The translations under genes and the position numbers were made by a program. DNA of 26,706 bases from JADLEX01 sp964586775 (GTDB lineage Bacteria; Lernaellota; Lernaellaia; JACKCT01), in NCBI GenBank assembly GCA_964586775.1, contig CAZPJD010000029.1, positions 1 through 26,706 on the forward strand, written 5' to 3'. Positions 18,915 through 25,596 of the stretch are shown here, piece after piece; positions within the stretch are counted from its first letter, which is position 1, and each line of letters begins with the position of its first letter. The notes below the pieces were generated by a model that did no database searches, was not told where the DNA came from, and worked only from the letters and a program-made list of their open reading frames with translations.

Positions 18915-19571
18915 ATGAGAAAGCTCTTTCCGCTCATGCTCGTGATGGCGCTTCTGGTTTTGGCTTCGGCCTGCGGCAAGGAGCCGCCCGATGCCGAACT
19001 CCAGGCCGCCAAGGCCGCCGTGGCCGACGCTCAGGCGTCCGGCGCCGCGACCAACTGCCCCGACAAGCTGAAGGCCGCCGAGGACAAGCTCGCCGAAGCC
19101 GAAGCCCAGTACGAGGCCAAGGAATACGACCAGTGCAAGGCGACCTGCCTTGAGGTCCAGAAGCTCGCGGAAATCGCGAAGAACTGCCCGCCGCCGGTCG
19201 TTTCGACGCCCGCTCCGCTGCCGAAGCCGGAGAAGGCCCCGCTGATGAAGGGCACCGACAAGATCTTCTTCGACACCGACAAGTACAACATCCGCAAAGG
19301 CGAGATGGACAAGGCGAAGAAGTACGCCGAGGCCGTCAAGGGCTGGACGAAGGCGTTCACGGTCGAGGGCTACTGCGACGAGCGTGGCTCCGAGGAATAC
19401 AACGTCGCGCTGGGCGATCGCCGCGCCAACACCGTCAAGAAGTACTTCGTGACGATGGGCATCAAGGCCGACAACGTCAAGACGAAGTCCCTCGGCGAAG
19501 CCGGGGCGGTGGACAACGGCCACAACGAGCTCGCGTGGGCCAAGAATCGCCGCGTCGAGTTCGCGTTCTAA
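18915..19571 (+). CDS. pal: Peptidoglycan-associated lipoprotein Pal
   Basis: Outer-membrane lipoprotein that anchors peptidoglycan and partners TolB. The 218-residue product has a lipobox LASAC with Cys20, an OmpA-like C-terminal domain from about residue 112 (IFFDTDKYNIRKG ... GYCDERGSEEYNVALGDRRA, residues 152-171) and a normal end (NRRVEFAF). Between them, residues ~26-92 form an Ala-rich helical hairpin resembling DUF4398, with Cys48, Cys74, Cys78 and Cys91; typical Pal proteins are shorter and lack it. GYCDERG replaces the usual GH[TC]DERG. The start has an ideal AGGAGG (18901-18906), 8 nt upstream, much stronger than in the other tol genes, consistent with high expression. A strong terminator follows. 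Confidence 0.94.
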   Translation: MRKLFPLMLVMALLVLASACGKEPPDAELQAAKAAVADAQASGAATNCPDKLKAAEDKLAEAEAQYEAKEYDQCKATCLEVQKLAEIAKNCPPPVVSTPAPLPKPEKAPLMKGTDKIFFDTDKYNIRKGEMDKAKKYAEAVKGWTKAFTVEGYCDERGSEEYNVALGDRRANTVKKYFVTMGIKADNVKTKSLGEAGAVDNGHNELAWAKNRRVEFAF

Positions 19572-19593
19572 TCTCGATTCCGAGACCAATCCC

Positions 19594-19628
19594 GCGAAGG
19601 GCGCTCTTCGGAGCGCCCTTCGCTTTTT
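19594..19628 (+). terminator. Intrinsic terminator of the tol-pal cluster
   Basis: A perfect 13-bp stem, GCGAAGGGCGCTC (19594-19606) and GAGCGCCCTTCGC (19611-19623), is closed by a TTCG tetraloop and followed by five T (19624-19628). It lies 23 bp after the pal stop and is the clearest terminator in the window. Confidence 0.95.
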
Positions 19629-19703
19629 CGCCGCGCCGACTTGACGAACCGGCGACGCAAGCGCAACAATTCCATTTGCCGATCCGACGCGGGTGTTTTT
19701 TGC

Positions 19704-19732
19704 TTGACGCGACGCGGCGATCGGCTTAAATC
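19704..19732 (+). promoter_or_regulatory. Candidate promoter of the glycogen-synthase-like gene
   Basis: TTGACG (19704-19709) is followed at 16-17 bp by TTAAATC (19726-19732), inside the 241-bp gap between pal and the next gene. A second TTGACG at 19641-19646 has only a poor -10 (ACAATT). The gap holds no other element that I can see apart from the pal terminator. Confidence 0.4.
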
Positions 19733-19812
19733 CCGGCCATTCGACAACTCAAAGTTCGACATTTGTTTTCCATTCCCGATCGGTTTTTCGGGCAAACGAG
19801 GAGGCATTCCCC

Positions 19813-21399
19813 ATGGCCAAAACGAAAAAGCACATCGTCATGATCGCGGCCGAAAACGGCGCGCTTGTCGGCGGCAAGGCCGGCGGCGTTGCCGATGTGA
19901 TCCGCGACCTGCCCCGCGCCCTCGCCGCGCGCGGCTGCCGCGTCACCGTCGTCACCCCGTCTTACGGATTCCTGCACGTCCAAAATCCTGTGCTCGCCCA
20001 GAGCGAGGTCGAGTTCCCGTTTTGCGACCGACCCGAAGTCGCCGACGTCTACAACGTGCGCGCCGAGGCCCCGACCAAGGGCGTCGAGCACGTGGTGATC
20101 GAGAACGCCTGGATCCGAGGCAATCCCATCTACACGCACGACGAGGGCTACCGCCCCTTCGCCAGCGACGCGTCGAAGTACGCGATGTTCTGCTCGGCGG
20201 TTGGACGTCTCGCGTTGCAGGAAGGCTCGCCGATCGCGGGCGCCGACGTGATCCACCTGCACGACTGGCACACCGGCACGTTTCTGCTGCTGCGCGACGT
20301 GCACCCGGCGTTTGAGGCCCTGAAAGCGATCCGCACGGTGTACACGATCCACAATCTGGGCATCCAGGGCAGCCGCCCGCTCGAAGGCGACGAGTCGTCG
20401 CTCGCCGCGTGGTTTCCCGAGCTGTTCCTCGACCCCGCGACCTCGCCGCGCATCTACGGTGCGCTGATGGACGCGCGTTACCGCCCGACCTGCTACACGC
20501 CGATGATGGCGGGCATCCTGCTCGCCGACGTCGTGACGACCGTCTCGCCGTCGTACGCCGGGGAAATCCTGCGTCCGTCGGATTACGGCGCGGGGTTCTG
20601 GGGCGGCGAGGGGCTCGATGGCCTGCTTCGAACGGCTGCCGACAAAGGTCGCCTGCACGGCATCCTGAACGGCATCGAATATCCCGACGAGCGAAAGGCG
20701 CCGCGCCTCGCCTTCGCCAAGCTGCGCGACGCGCTCGAAAAATCCGTCGCTGCATGGATCGACGCACAGCCCGATCACCACGGCTTTCGCCAGACGCTCT
20801 CGCGACTCGAGTCGTGGAAGGGCAAGAAGGTCAAGGTCGTGACGACCGCCGTGTCGCGCATGGCGGATCAGAAGGTGCGTCTCTACCTCGATCGCGGATC
20901 CGACGGCCAGAGCGGTTTCGACAAAGTGATGTCACGCGTCGCCGAAGCGGGCGGCGTGTTCGTCTTCCTCGGCGAGGGCGCGATCGACTTCGTACGTCCG
21001 TTTTACTGGGCGATGGAGCATCACGAAAACTTCGTGTTTCTGGAGCGCCACGACGCCGAGATCGCCGACATGCTCTACGCGAGCGGGCACCTGTTCCTAA
21101 TGCCGAGCCTCTACGAACCCTGCGGGATCGCCCAGATGCTGGCGATGCGCGACGGGCAACCGCCCGTCGTCCACGCGACGGGCGGGCTGCGCGACACCGT
21201 GGCCGACGGCGCGTGCGGCTTCGCGTTCGACGGCGCAAACATCCCCGAAAAGGTCGACGCTTTCGGCGAGGCGGTCGGCCGCGCGCTCACCGTCTTCGCG
21301 AAAAAGAAGAAGGCATGGGGCGAGATTCGCACCGCCGCCGCCGAGGCGCGCCACGGCTGGGACGACGCCGCCAAAGCGTACCTGCAGGACGTCTACTGA
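19813..21399 (+). CDS. glgA: Glycogen/starch synthase, GT5 family, divergent
   Basis: Probable ADP- or UDP-glucose-dependent alpha-1,4-glucan synthase of GT-B fold. The 528-residue protein has the GlgA N-terminal signature GGKAGGVADVIRDLPRAL (21-37; KAGG in place of KVGG/KTGG), HLHDWHT at 148-154, YTIHNLGIQG at 177-186, VSPSYAGEI at 244-252, GILNGIEYP at 283-291, a SRMADQK motif at 348-354 and the catalytic region PSLYEPCGIAQMLAMR at 431-446, followed by ATGGLRDTV. It is longer than the usual ~480. NGIEYP replaces NGID, the K-x-x-L-Q segment after it is not recognisable, and SRMADQK is followed by VRLYLD, not GLDLL. It may act on a different donor or acceptor. The start has GAGGAGG 8 nt upstream. 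No other glycogen gene is nearby. Confidence 0.85.
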   Translation: MAKTKKHIVMIAAENGALVGGKAGGVADVIRDLPRALAARGCRVTVVTPSYGFLHVQNPVLAQSEVEFPFCDRPEVADVYNVRAEAPTKGVEHVVIENAWIRGNPIYTHDEGYRPFASDASKYAMFCSAVGRLALQEGSPIAGADVIHLHDWHTGTFLLLRDVHPAFEALKAIRTVYTIHNLGIQGSRPLEGDESSLAAWFPELFLDPATSPRIYGALMDARYRPTCYTPMMAGILLADVVTTVSPSYAGEILRPSDYGAGFWGGEGLDGLLRTAADKGRLHGILNGIEYPDERKAPRLAFAKLRDALEKSVAAWIDAQPDHHGFRQTLSRLESWKGKKVKVVTTAVSRMADQKVRLYLDRGSDGQSGFDKVMSRVAEAGGVFVFLGEGAIDFVRPFYWAMEHHENFVFLERHDAEIADMLYASGHLFLMPSLYEPCGIAQMLAMRDGQPPVVHATGGLRDTVADGACGFAFDGANIPEKVDAFGEAVGRALTVFAKKKKAWGEIRTAAAEARHGWDDAAKAYLQDVY

Positions 21400-21432
21400 C
21401 CACGCCACGCGTGGCGATCTCCCGATGATCTC

Positions 21433-21454
21433 GCGGCGGGTTTCGGCCCGCCGC
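21433..21454 (+). terminator. GC-rich hairpin after the glgA-like gene
   Basis: GCGGCGGG (21433-21440) and CCCGCCGC (21447-21454) form a perfect 8-bp stem with a 6-nt loop, 33 bp past the stop, followed by CTTCATTTC. The T-rich part is broken, so termination efficiency is uncertain. Confidence 0.6.
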
Positions 21455-21470
21455 CTTCATTTCGAGCTGT

Positions 21471-21740
21471 TCCGATTTTCGTGACCACATCCGGCGAAGG
21501 TGCGTCCGCAACGATCCGATTCCGTGGCGGAGTTGTACCCGTTTCACCGTTCGCGCTGCCGACGATCTTCGTGACCGCTTTCGGCGAAGGTGCGTCCGCG
21601 ACGATCCGATTCCGTGGCGAAGTTGTACCCGTTTAGCCGTTCGCGCTGCCGACGATTTTCGTGACCACATTGGGCGAAGGTGCGCTTCCGATGACCCGAC
21701 CCCGCGTGGTCATTGTAACCGTTTAACCGTTTAAACGGTT
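21471..21740. repeat. Three 90-bp tandem repeats ending in a palindrome
   Basis: Copies lie at 21471-21560, 21561-21650 and 21651-21740. By eye, copies 1 and 2 agree at about 80 of 90 positions. Copy 3 keeps the first ~34 bp and the GTTTAACCGT block but diverges between and after them. The register is exactly 90 bp (GTGACC at 21481, 21571, 21661). The last copy ends in the perfect 16-bp palindrome AACCGTTTAAACGGTT (21725-21740), preceded by a second AACCGTTT half. Copies 1 and 2 have only degenerate versions (TACCCGTTTCACCGTT and TACCCGTTTAGCCGTT). There are no unique spacers, so it is not a CRISPR array. Function unknown. Confidence 0.85.
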
Positions 21741-21882
21741 ATTTGCACACGCCAATATCCCCTATCGAGCCACGCGCCCAATGGGCTCGGGGTGGAGCTT
21801 CGGTTCGCTCCGCGTGGATGTCGCCCGCTACCACATCCTGTGGCAGCCCGCCAATTGATCCACCAGCAATGGACATCCGGGC

Positions 21883-21912
21883 TTGACCCCGCCGCCGGGC
21901 GCGGGATAGAGT
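21883..21912 (+). promoter_or_regulatory. Candidate promoter of the second propeller protein gene
   Basis: TTGACC (21883-21888), an 18-bp GC spacer and TAGAGT (21907-21912) lie 31 bp upstream of the ATG at 21944. The match is moderate (five of six and four of six). Confidence 0.45.
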
Positions 21913-21943
21913 TTTTCGTCCCTTTCGCCATGCGGAGGATTCC

Positions 21944-23077
21944 ATGTCCGCGCCGCGCGCCCGCGTTGTTCGCCGTGTTCTTTTGCTCGTCGTCCTTGCC
22001 GCGCTCGGCGTCTCGCTGGCCAACTGCGCCTGCGACGAAGAAAGCGACGACGACGATGATGACGACGGTGGCGGCGGCGGTCCGGGAGGATTCGCGGGAG
22101 ACGACGACGAGGCGTGCGACCGCGTGCTCGCCGCGGGCGACGGCGTCGCCGAGCGCGTGGACGCGGCCTGGGTCGATCTCACGCCCGACATCTTCCAATC
22201 CTCATGGAGACTGGGCGGCGCGGCGAATTTGAGCTGCGACGAGATCGTCTACGTGGGACGCGACGACGCCGAATCGCGCGGCGTGATCCTGCGTTCCGTC
22301 AAGGGCGCATTCGCCGAAGACGCCGTTCCTCCGGTCTCCGCCTCGTTCGATTTCGCCGCCGTGGATTCGCGCTCGGGCCTGACGCTTGCCGCCGGCGGCG
22401 ACTGGGCGTCGCGCACGGGGTTTGTTGTGCGCGACGTGGACGGCGCGTGGGAGCGCGAGTCGCTGCCCGCGGTGTCCGCCGATTGGTGGCTGACGGACAT
22501 CGTCGTGCTCGGCAAGGACCGCGCCGCCGCGCTCGGGTTCGATCGGTCGCTCGATCGCTCGATACTCCTCCGCCTCGACGGCGACGCCTGGACGCTCGAA
22601 ACCATCCCGCCGGACGGCGTGCGCCTGAACGCTCTCGCGCTCATCGACGCGCAAAACGGCATCGCCGTCGGACAGGACGCGTCGGGAATCGCCGGAGCGA
22701 TCGCGTGGCTCTCCGAAGGGACGTGGTACTCGGCCACACCGCCCGAGGTTTCCGCGGACTGGATGCTGTCGGACGTCGCGTACACAGGCGACGCGAGCGC
22801 GCTGATCGCCGGGCGCGCCTACGATTCGGGCGGCGGCGTTCTGCTCGACTGGCTCGACGGATCGATCGCCCCGATCGCGCTGCCGACCGTCACGGCGTCG
22901 TGGGATTTGCGGGCCGCGTGTTCGCTCGGCGAGGCGAAGTCCGAATTCGACGCCGACGCGCTGGCGGCGGGCGCGGATCGTGAGGACGGCGGCGGCGTGG
23001 TGCTGCGGCGCGCGGGCGGCGCGTGGTCGCTCGACGGTCTGCTGCCGTTCGCGCCCACGTCGCTGGTCGCGTTCTGA
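21944..23077 (+). CDS. Exported propeller-repeat protein with N-terminal Asp run
   Basis: No family I can name. The 377-residue protein has a signal sequence (RRVLLLVVLAALGVSL) and a Cys at 28 in LANC; Asn at -1 is unusual for a lipobox, so lipidation is uncertain. Directly after come ESDDDDDDDGGGGGPGG and GDDDE, an acidic Gly-rich linker. From about residue 74 there are six repeats of about 46 residues and a partial seventh, phased by W76, F123, W169, W216, W261, I309 and W361, with the consensus W-x3-x-lP-x-VSADW-x-L-x-D ... A-x-x-G ... G-x-vLR-x2-G-x. The pattern predicts a beta-propeller. The same repeat type occurs in the lipoprotein at 13026-14303, where the Asp-rich part is at the C-terminus. 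The start has GGAGG 5 nt upstream. The gene converges on the secretin-like gene with a 1-bp gap. Confidence 0.8.
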   Translation: MSAPRARVVRRVLLLVVLAALGVSLANCACDEESDDDDDDDGGGGGPGGFAGDDDEACDRVLAAGDGVAERVDAAWVDLTPDIFQSSWRLGGAANLSCDEIVYVGRDDAESRGVILRSVKGAFAEDAVPPVSASFDFAAVDSRSGLTLAAGGDWASRTGFVVRDVDGAWERESLPAVSADWWLTDIVVLGKDRAAALGFDRSLDRSILLRLDGDAWTLETIPPDGVRLNALALIDAQNGIAVGQDASGIAGAIAWLSEGTWYSATPPEVSADWMLSDVAYTGDASALIAGRAYDSGGGVLLDWLDGSIAPIALPTVTASWDLRAACSLGEAKSEFDADALAAGADREDGGGVVLRRAGGAWSLDGLLPFAPTSLVAF

Positions 23078-23078
23078 G

Positions 23079-23975
23079 TCAGCGCGCGAGCACGATAGCC
23101 TGAAGCAGATCGCGTGCTTGGTCGGCGGAGAGATTTTTCAGCTTCGCAACCTCGACCGCGCCCTCGGTGCGGTCGAGTTTTTCGGCGAGCCTCCGCGCCG
23201 CCAGTTGCTCTCCCGCGCTCGCGCGCACGATCAGCGAATTCGAGCGCGGCTCCGCGGTGAACACGCAATCGCAGCCGCGCCCCGACACGCCGCCCGCCTT
23301 GCCGAATAGTTCCTGCAACACCTGCGCGAGCTGCGCGGCGTTCACGTATTCGAGCCGAATCACGCCGATGGCGGTCGCGGCGCCCTCGGAGTCCAGCCTC
23401 GAAACCAGCTCGCGCACGCGCGCCGCGTTCGCCGCCGTCGCGATGATGACGATGGCGTTTCGCCCCGGCGCGGGCGCGACTTTTTCGTCGGGCGACAGCA
23501 AGGTCGAAGCCGACGCGACCACCGCGTCGGCCTTCGCGTAACGCAGTTCGATGAGATCGGTGACGAACTCCTCGCCGCCGCCGGTGGGCTTGGCGACATA
23601 GGACGGGATCGCCTCGGACGCGGCCTTGCTTCGCGGCACGATCTTCACGATCGCTCCCGCCGAAACCGCCGTGTATCCGTTGACGGCGAGTGCGGAGAGC
23701 GTGACGTTCCAAACCTCTTCGGCGGTGAGCGGCGCGGGGCTGACGAGCGTGACCGTTCCCGTCACGCCCGGATCGACGAGGATGTTCTTGCCCGTGATCT
23801 TCGCGACCTCGCGCAGGAATTCCTGGATCGGGCGATCCTGGGCGTCCAGCGTGTAGCGACGCTCCTCGGCGCTCGCGAAAACCGCCGTGACGCATGCCCA
23901 GCACAGCACAGCCACGCACAGCGCCGTAACGCGCAGGCGTCGTACGACGAAACTTCCGTGGAACGGCGGCGTCAT
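23079..23975 (-). CDS. GspD-like secretin N-domain protein lacking the pore
   Basis: Resembles the N-terminal periplasmic part of type II secretion secretin GspD. The 298-residue protein has a signal peptide (cleavage likely after FASA, residue 36), an N0 domain at about 40-115 (PIQEFLREVAKITGKNILVDP ... VNGYTAVSAGAIVKIVP), N1 at about 137-195 (TDLIELRYAKADAVV ... NAIVIIATAANAARVRELVSRLD), N2 at about 203-268 (IGVIRLEYVNAAQLAQVLQELFG ... SNSLIVRASAGEQ) and the first strand-helix of an N3 domain (VEVAKLKNLSADQARDLLQAIV), where it stops. The ~300-residue secretin barrel is absent, and no remnant is visible in any frame downstream, where the convergent gene ends. N2 contains Cys235 and Cys237. 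The ATG has no clear ribosome binding site. It may be an accessory piece or a truncated relic. Confidence 0.8.
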   Translation of the reverse strand: MTPPFHGSFVVRRLRVTALCVAVLCWACVTAVFASAEERRYTLDAQDRPIQEFLREVAKITGKNILVDPGVTGTVTLVSPAPLTAEEVWNVTLSALAVNGYTAVSAGAIVKIVPRSKAASEAIPSYVAKPTGGGEEFVTDLIELRYAKADAVVASASTLLSPDEKVAPAPGRNAIVIIATAANAARVRELVSRLDSEGAATAIGVIRLEYVNAAQLAQVLQELFGKAGGVSGRGCDCVFTAEPRSNSLIVRASAGEQLAARRLAEKLDRTEGAVEVAKLKNLSADQARDLLQAIVLAR

Positions 23976-24024
23976 GCGGGCAAATTGATCGCGAGGACCC
24001 GAAAGGTCAAGGTTCGCGCGTCGA

Positions 24025-24052
24025 TTGCAAATTCACGGACGTTGGTTACACT
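24025..24052 (+). promoter_or_regulatory. Candidate promoter of the PilZ gene
   Basis: TTGCAA (24025-24030), a 16-bp spacer and TACACT (24047-24052) lie in the 126-bp divergent region. Four of six bases match in each hexamer, so support is modest. Confidence 0.35.
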
Positions 24053-24071
24053 TCGCATTGGTTGCAATGCG

Positions 24072-24090
24072 GGTTCCGCGCATCGGAACC
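24072..24090 (+). promoter_or_regulatory. Hairpin adjacent to the PilZ gene RBS
   Basis: GGTTCCG (24072-24078) and CGGAACC (24084-24090) form a perfect 7-bp stem with a 5-nt loop, ending directly before the GGGGG (24091-24095) that serves as ribosome binding site. It could affect translation or act as an operator. Confidence 0.4.
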
Positions 24091-24101
24091 GGGGGCACAC
24101 G

Positions 24102-24806
24102 ATGAGCGACGACGGGTCGCCGAATCTCGAACAGCGGGATCATCCGCGGGTTCCGGTCAGTCTTCGCGTCATGTTCGGCGTCACGAAAGCCGACCGCGTG
24201 GGTTTCGTGCAGGACGTCTCGAAGACGGGTCTGCGCATTCGCGCGCGCAAGGCGTTTCCGCCGAAGACGCAGCTCGTGATGAAGATCGAAATCCCCGGGC
24301 GCGGCATGTACCCGCTCACCGGCGTCGTGCGCCGCGCGCGCGTGATCGAACCGGCGCTGCCCCCCTTCGAGCCCGTCGAGATGGGGCTCGTCGTGATCGA
24401 CCAGAGCCGACAACTGCTTCAGCTCATCGAAGACCTGCTCGCGATCTATCGCAACCGACGGTCGCGCGAACGGCGGGAGCGGCGCATCCGCGTGCGTTTG
24501 GGCGAGGCGAAGCGGCTCATCGACGAATACACGCACAATGTCGGCGAAGGCGGCGTCTTCGTCGTGACGGACAGCCCGCCGTCCCTCGACGAGGTGCTGC
24601 TCACGCAGTTCGAGCTTCCCGAGCCGTGGGGGACGATCCGCGCCGAATGTCAGGTGGTCCACGTCGTCGATCAGGACGAGGCTGCGGCGAGCGGACGGCT
24701 GCCGGGAGCGGGGCTGCGATTCGTGGCGTTCTCGTACGGCGACGATCGCAAGTACCGCGAGTACATCACTGCGGCGTTCGAGCAGAATTCCGCGTCGGCC
24801 TCATAA
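24102..24806 (+). CDS. Tandem PilZ-domain protein
   Basis: Likely cytoplasmic c-di-GMP receptor. The 234-residue protein contains two PilZ-type domains. Domain 1 has the RxxxR motif (R12, R16 in QRDHPRVPVSL) and the canonical DVSKTG at 38-43, so it should bind c-di-GMP. Domain 2, from about residue 121, begins with an Arg-rich stretch (SRERRERRIRVRL) and has NVGEGG at 146-151, where Gly replaces the usual Ser of [DN]xSxxG, so binding there is doubtful. A helical linker (RQLLQLIEDLLAIYRNRR) joins them. I chose the ATG at 24102, with GGGGG upstream; an open frame to 23958 lacks a start with support. It is divergent from the secretin-like gene and its stop overlaps that of the ATL gene by six bases. 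Proximity to pilA/pilR suggests a role in pili or surface behaviour, but this is inference. Confidence 0.88.
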   Translation: MSDDGSPNLEQRDHPRVPVSLRVMFGVTKADRVGFVQDVSKTGLRIRARKAFPPKTQLVMKIEIPGRGMYPLTGVVRRARVIEPALPPFEPVEMGLVVIDQSRQLLQLIEDLLAIYRNRRSRERRERRIRVRLGEAKRLIDEYTHNVGEGGVFVVTDSPPSLDEVLLTQFELPEPWGTIRAECQVVHVVDQDEAAASGRLPGAGLRFVAFSYGDDRKYREYITAAFEQNSASAS

Positions 24807-25136
24807 ACCTTCCGACCATCGAAATTTCGCAAAGTCGATGCGCCCATTCGCGTCGAAGCGAATTCCCTCGGCCTCGAGCTTCGCCCGCTGAATTTCGGGG
24901 CCACCGAGAAACGGCAGCGGCGAGACGGTCGCCTGTGCGTTGACGACACGCTGCCAGGGGACGCGGGTGTTTTCGGGAAGCCGAAAGAGGGCGTAGCCGA
25001 CCTGGCGCGCCGATCGCCCGAGACCCGCGAGTCGAGCGATCTGACCATAAGTCGCGACTTTGCCTCGGGGGATTCGCCGGACGACCTCATAGATCTTGAG
25101 ATACTGGGGCTGAAGGTCGGCCGTTTTTTCCGGCAT
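24801..25136 (-). CDS. Alkyltransferase-like (ATL) DNA-repair protein
   Basis: Relative of O6-methylguanine methyltransferase that binds alkylated guanine without removing the alkyl group and flags it for nucleotide excision repair. The 111-residue protein has the MGMT DNA-binding winged helix: IPRGKVATYGQIARLAG at about 22-38, RSARQVGYAL with the Arg finger at residue 44, and VPWQRVV with Trp61 in place of the catalytic Cys of PCHRV. Substitution of that Cys by Trp is the ATL hallmark (E. coli YbaZ/Atl1 type). The ATG at 25136 is preferred over a TTG at 25142; neither has a clear ribosome binding site. It converges on the PilZ gene with a 6-bp overlap of stop codons. The pilA terminator lies just upstream, so the gene needs its own promoter or read-through. 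Confidence 0.9.
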   Translation of the reverse strand: MPEKTADLQPQYLKIYEVVRRIPRGKVATYGQIARLAGLGRSARQVGYALFRLPENTRVPWQRVVNAQATVSPLPFLGGPEIQRAKLEAEGIRFDANGRIDFAKFRWSEGL

Positions 25137-25148
25137 GGGCAAAAACCC

Positions 25149-25180
25149 AAAAAAGAAAGGGCCCCCGAAGAGGCCCCTTC
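25149..25180 (-). terminator. Intrinsic terminator of pilA
   Basis: On the minus strand, GGAAGGGGCC and GGGCCCTT form an imperfect GC hairpin (about 25157-25180, one mismatch or bulge), followed by TTTCTTTTTT. It begins 20 bp past the pilA stop. The U-rich tract makes this a convincing terminator and suggests pilA is the end of its transcript. Confidence 0.8.
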
Positions 25181-25199
25181 CGATTTCGATCAGCTTGGA

Positions 25200-25547
25200 T
25201 CAGTCGGTCCAGGTGAAGGTCTTGGAGCTGTTCATGTGCTGCGTCGTGAAGGTGTAGCCCGACGCGTTGGCGGCGCCGAACGTGAAGGTCACGGACGCAT
25301 CGTCCACGAGGTTTTCGTCGTAGGCGAGGAGCTCGGCGAGCGACGTGGCGTAGCCACCGGAGATTTCGCCGCCGGAGTCGTTGTAGTAGACTTCCTGCGA
25401 GAGCTTGGCGTTGCGGCCGGCCGACTGGGCCGACGCGTCATAGGCCTTCGCGCGCAGCGAAATGAAGTTCGGGATGGCGATGAGCGCCAAGATGCCGATG
25501 ATGGCAACGACGATCATCAGCTCGATCAGGGTAAAACCTTTGCGCAT
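25200..25547 (-). CDS. pilA: Type IV major pilin PilA
   Basis: Structural subunit of type IV pili. The 115-residue prepilin has a four-residue leader MRKG, the prepilin peptidase site G|FTLIE with Glu at mature position 5, and the hydrophobic N-helix FTLIELMIVVAIIGILALIA. The mature part has 111 residues and no Cys, so no disulfide-bounded D-loop. It is short compared with Pseudomonas or Neisseria pilins (about 145-160). Thirteen mature residues are aromatic (F1, F24, Y32, Y50, Y51, Y62, Y72, F84, F86, Y94, F96, F107, W109). The start has GGAGG 6 nt upstream. A sigma-54 promoter lies at 25597-25612 and the PilR-type activator gene just upstream on the same strand; a terminator follows. The prepilin peptidase gene is not in the window. 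Confidence 0.95.
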   Translation of the reverse strand: MRKGFTLIELMIVVAIIGILALIAIPNFISLRAKAYDASAQSAGRNAKLSQEVYYNDSGGEISGGYATSLAELLAYDENLVDDASVTFTFGAANASGYTFTTQHMNSSKTFTWTD

Positions 25548-25596
25548 GACTATCCTCCGCAGGGTGTTTGGGAAACCGTAAGCGGATGGCGGTAAT

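Larger units (their letters stand above)
21400..21943. other. Gene-free 544-bp region with repeats
   Basis: No convincing gene on either strand. From left to right it holds a GC hairpin after glgA (21433-21454), three 90-bp tandem repeats (21471-21740) ending in a 16-bp palindrome, about 140 bp without visible structure, and a candidate promoter at 21883-21912 for the next gene. A minus-strand open frame across the repeats (to 21670) is basic, repetitive and overlaps glgA; I reject it. Confidence 0.75.

Noticed and set aside
21287..21670. Minus-strand frame with 30-residue basic repeats
   Set aside because: The repeat follows from the 90-bp DNA repeat being a multiple of three; it overlaps the end of glgA antisense and lacks a ribosome binding site and any known domain.
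21471..21740. CRISPR array
   Set aside because: The 90-bp units are contiguous with no unique spacers, and no cas gene is present.
22819..23078. Frameshifted remainder of the secretin gene beyond its stop
   Set aside because: All minus-strand frames here read as low-complexity shadows of the convergent propeller gene; no secretin barrel motif is seen.
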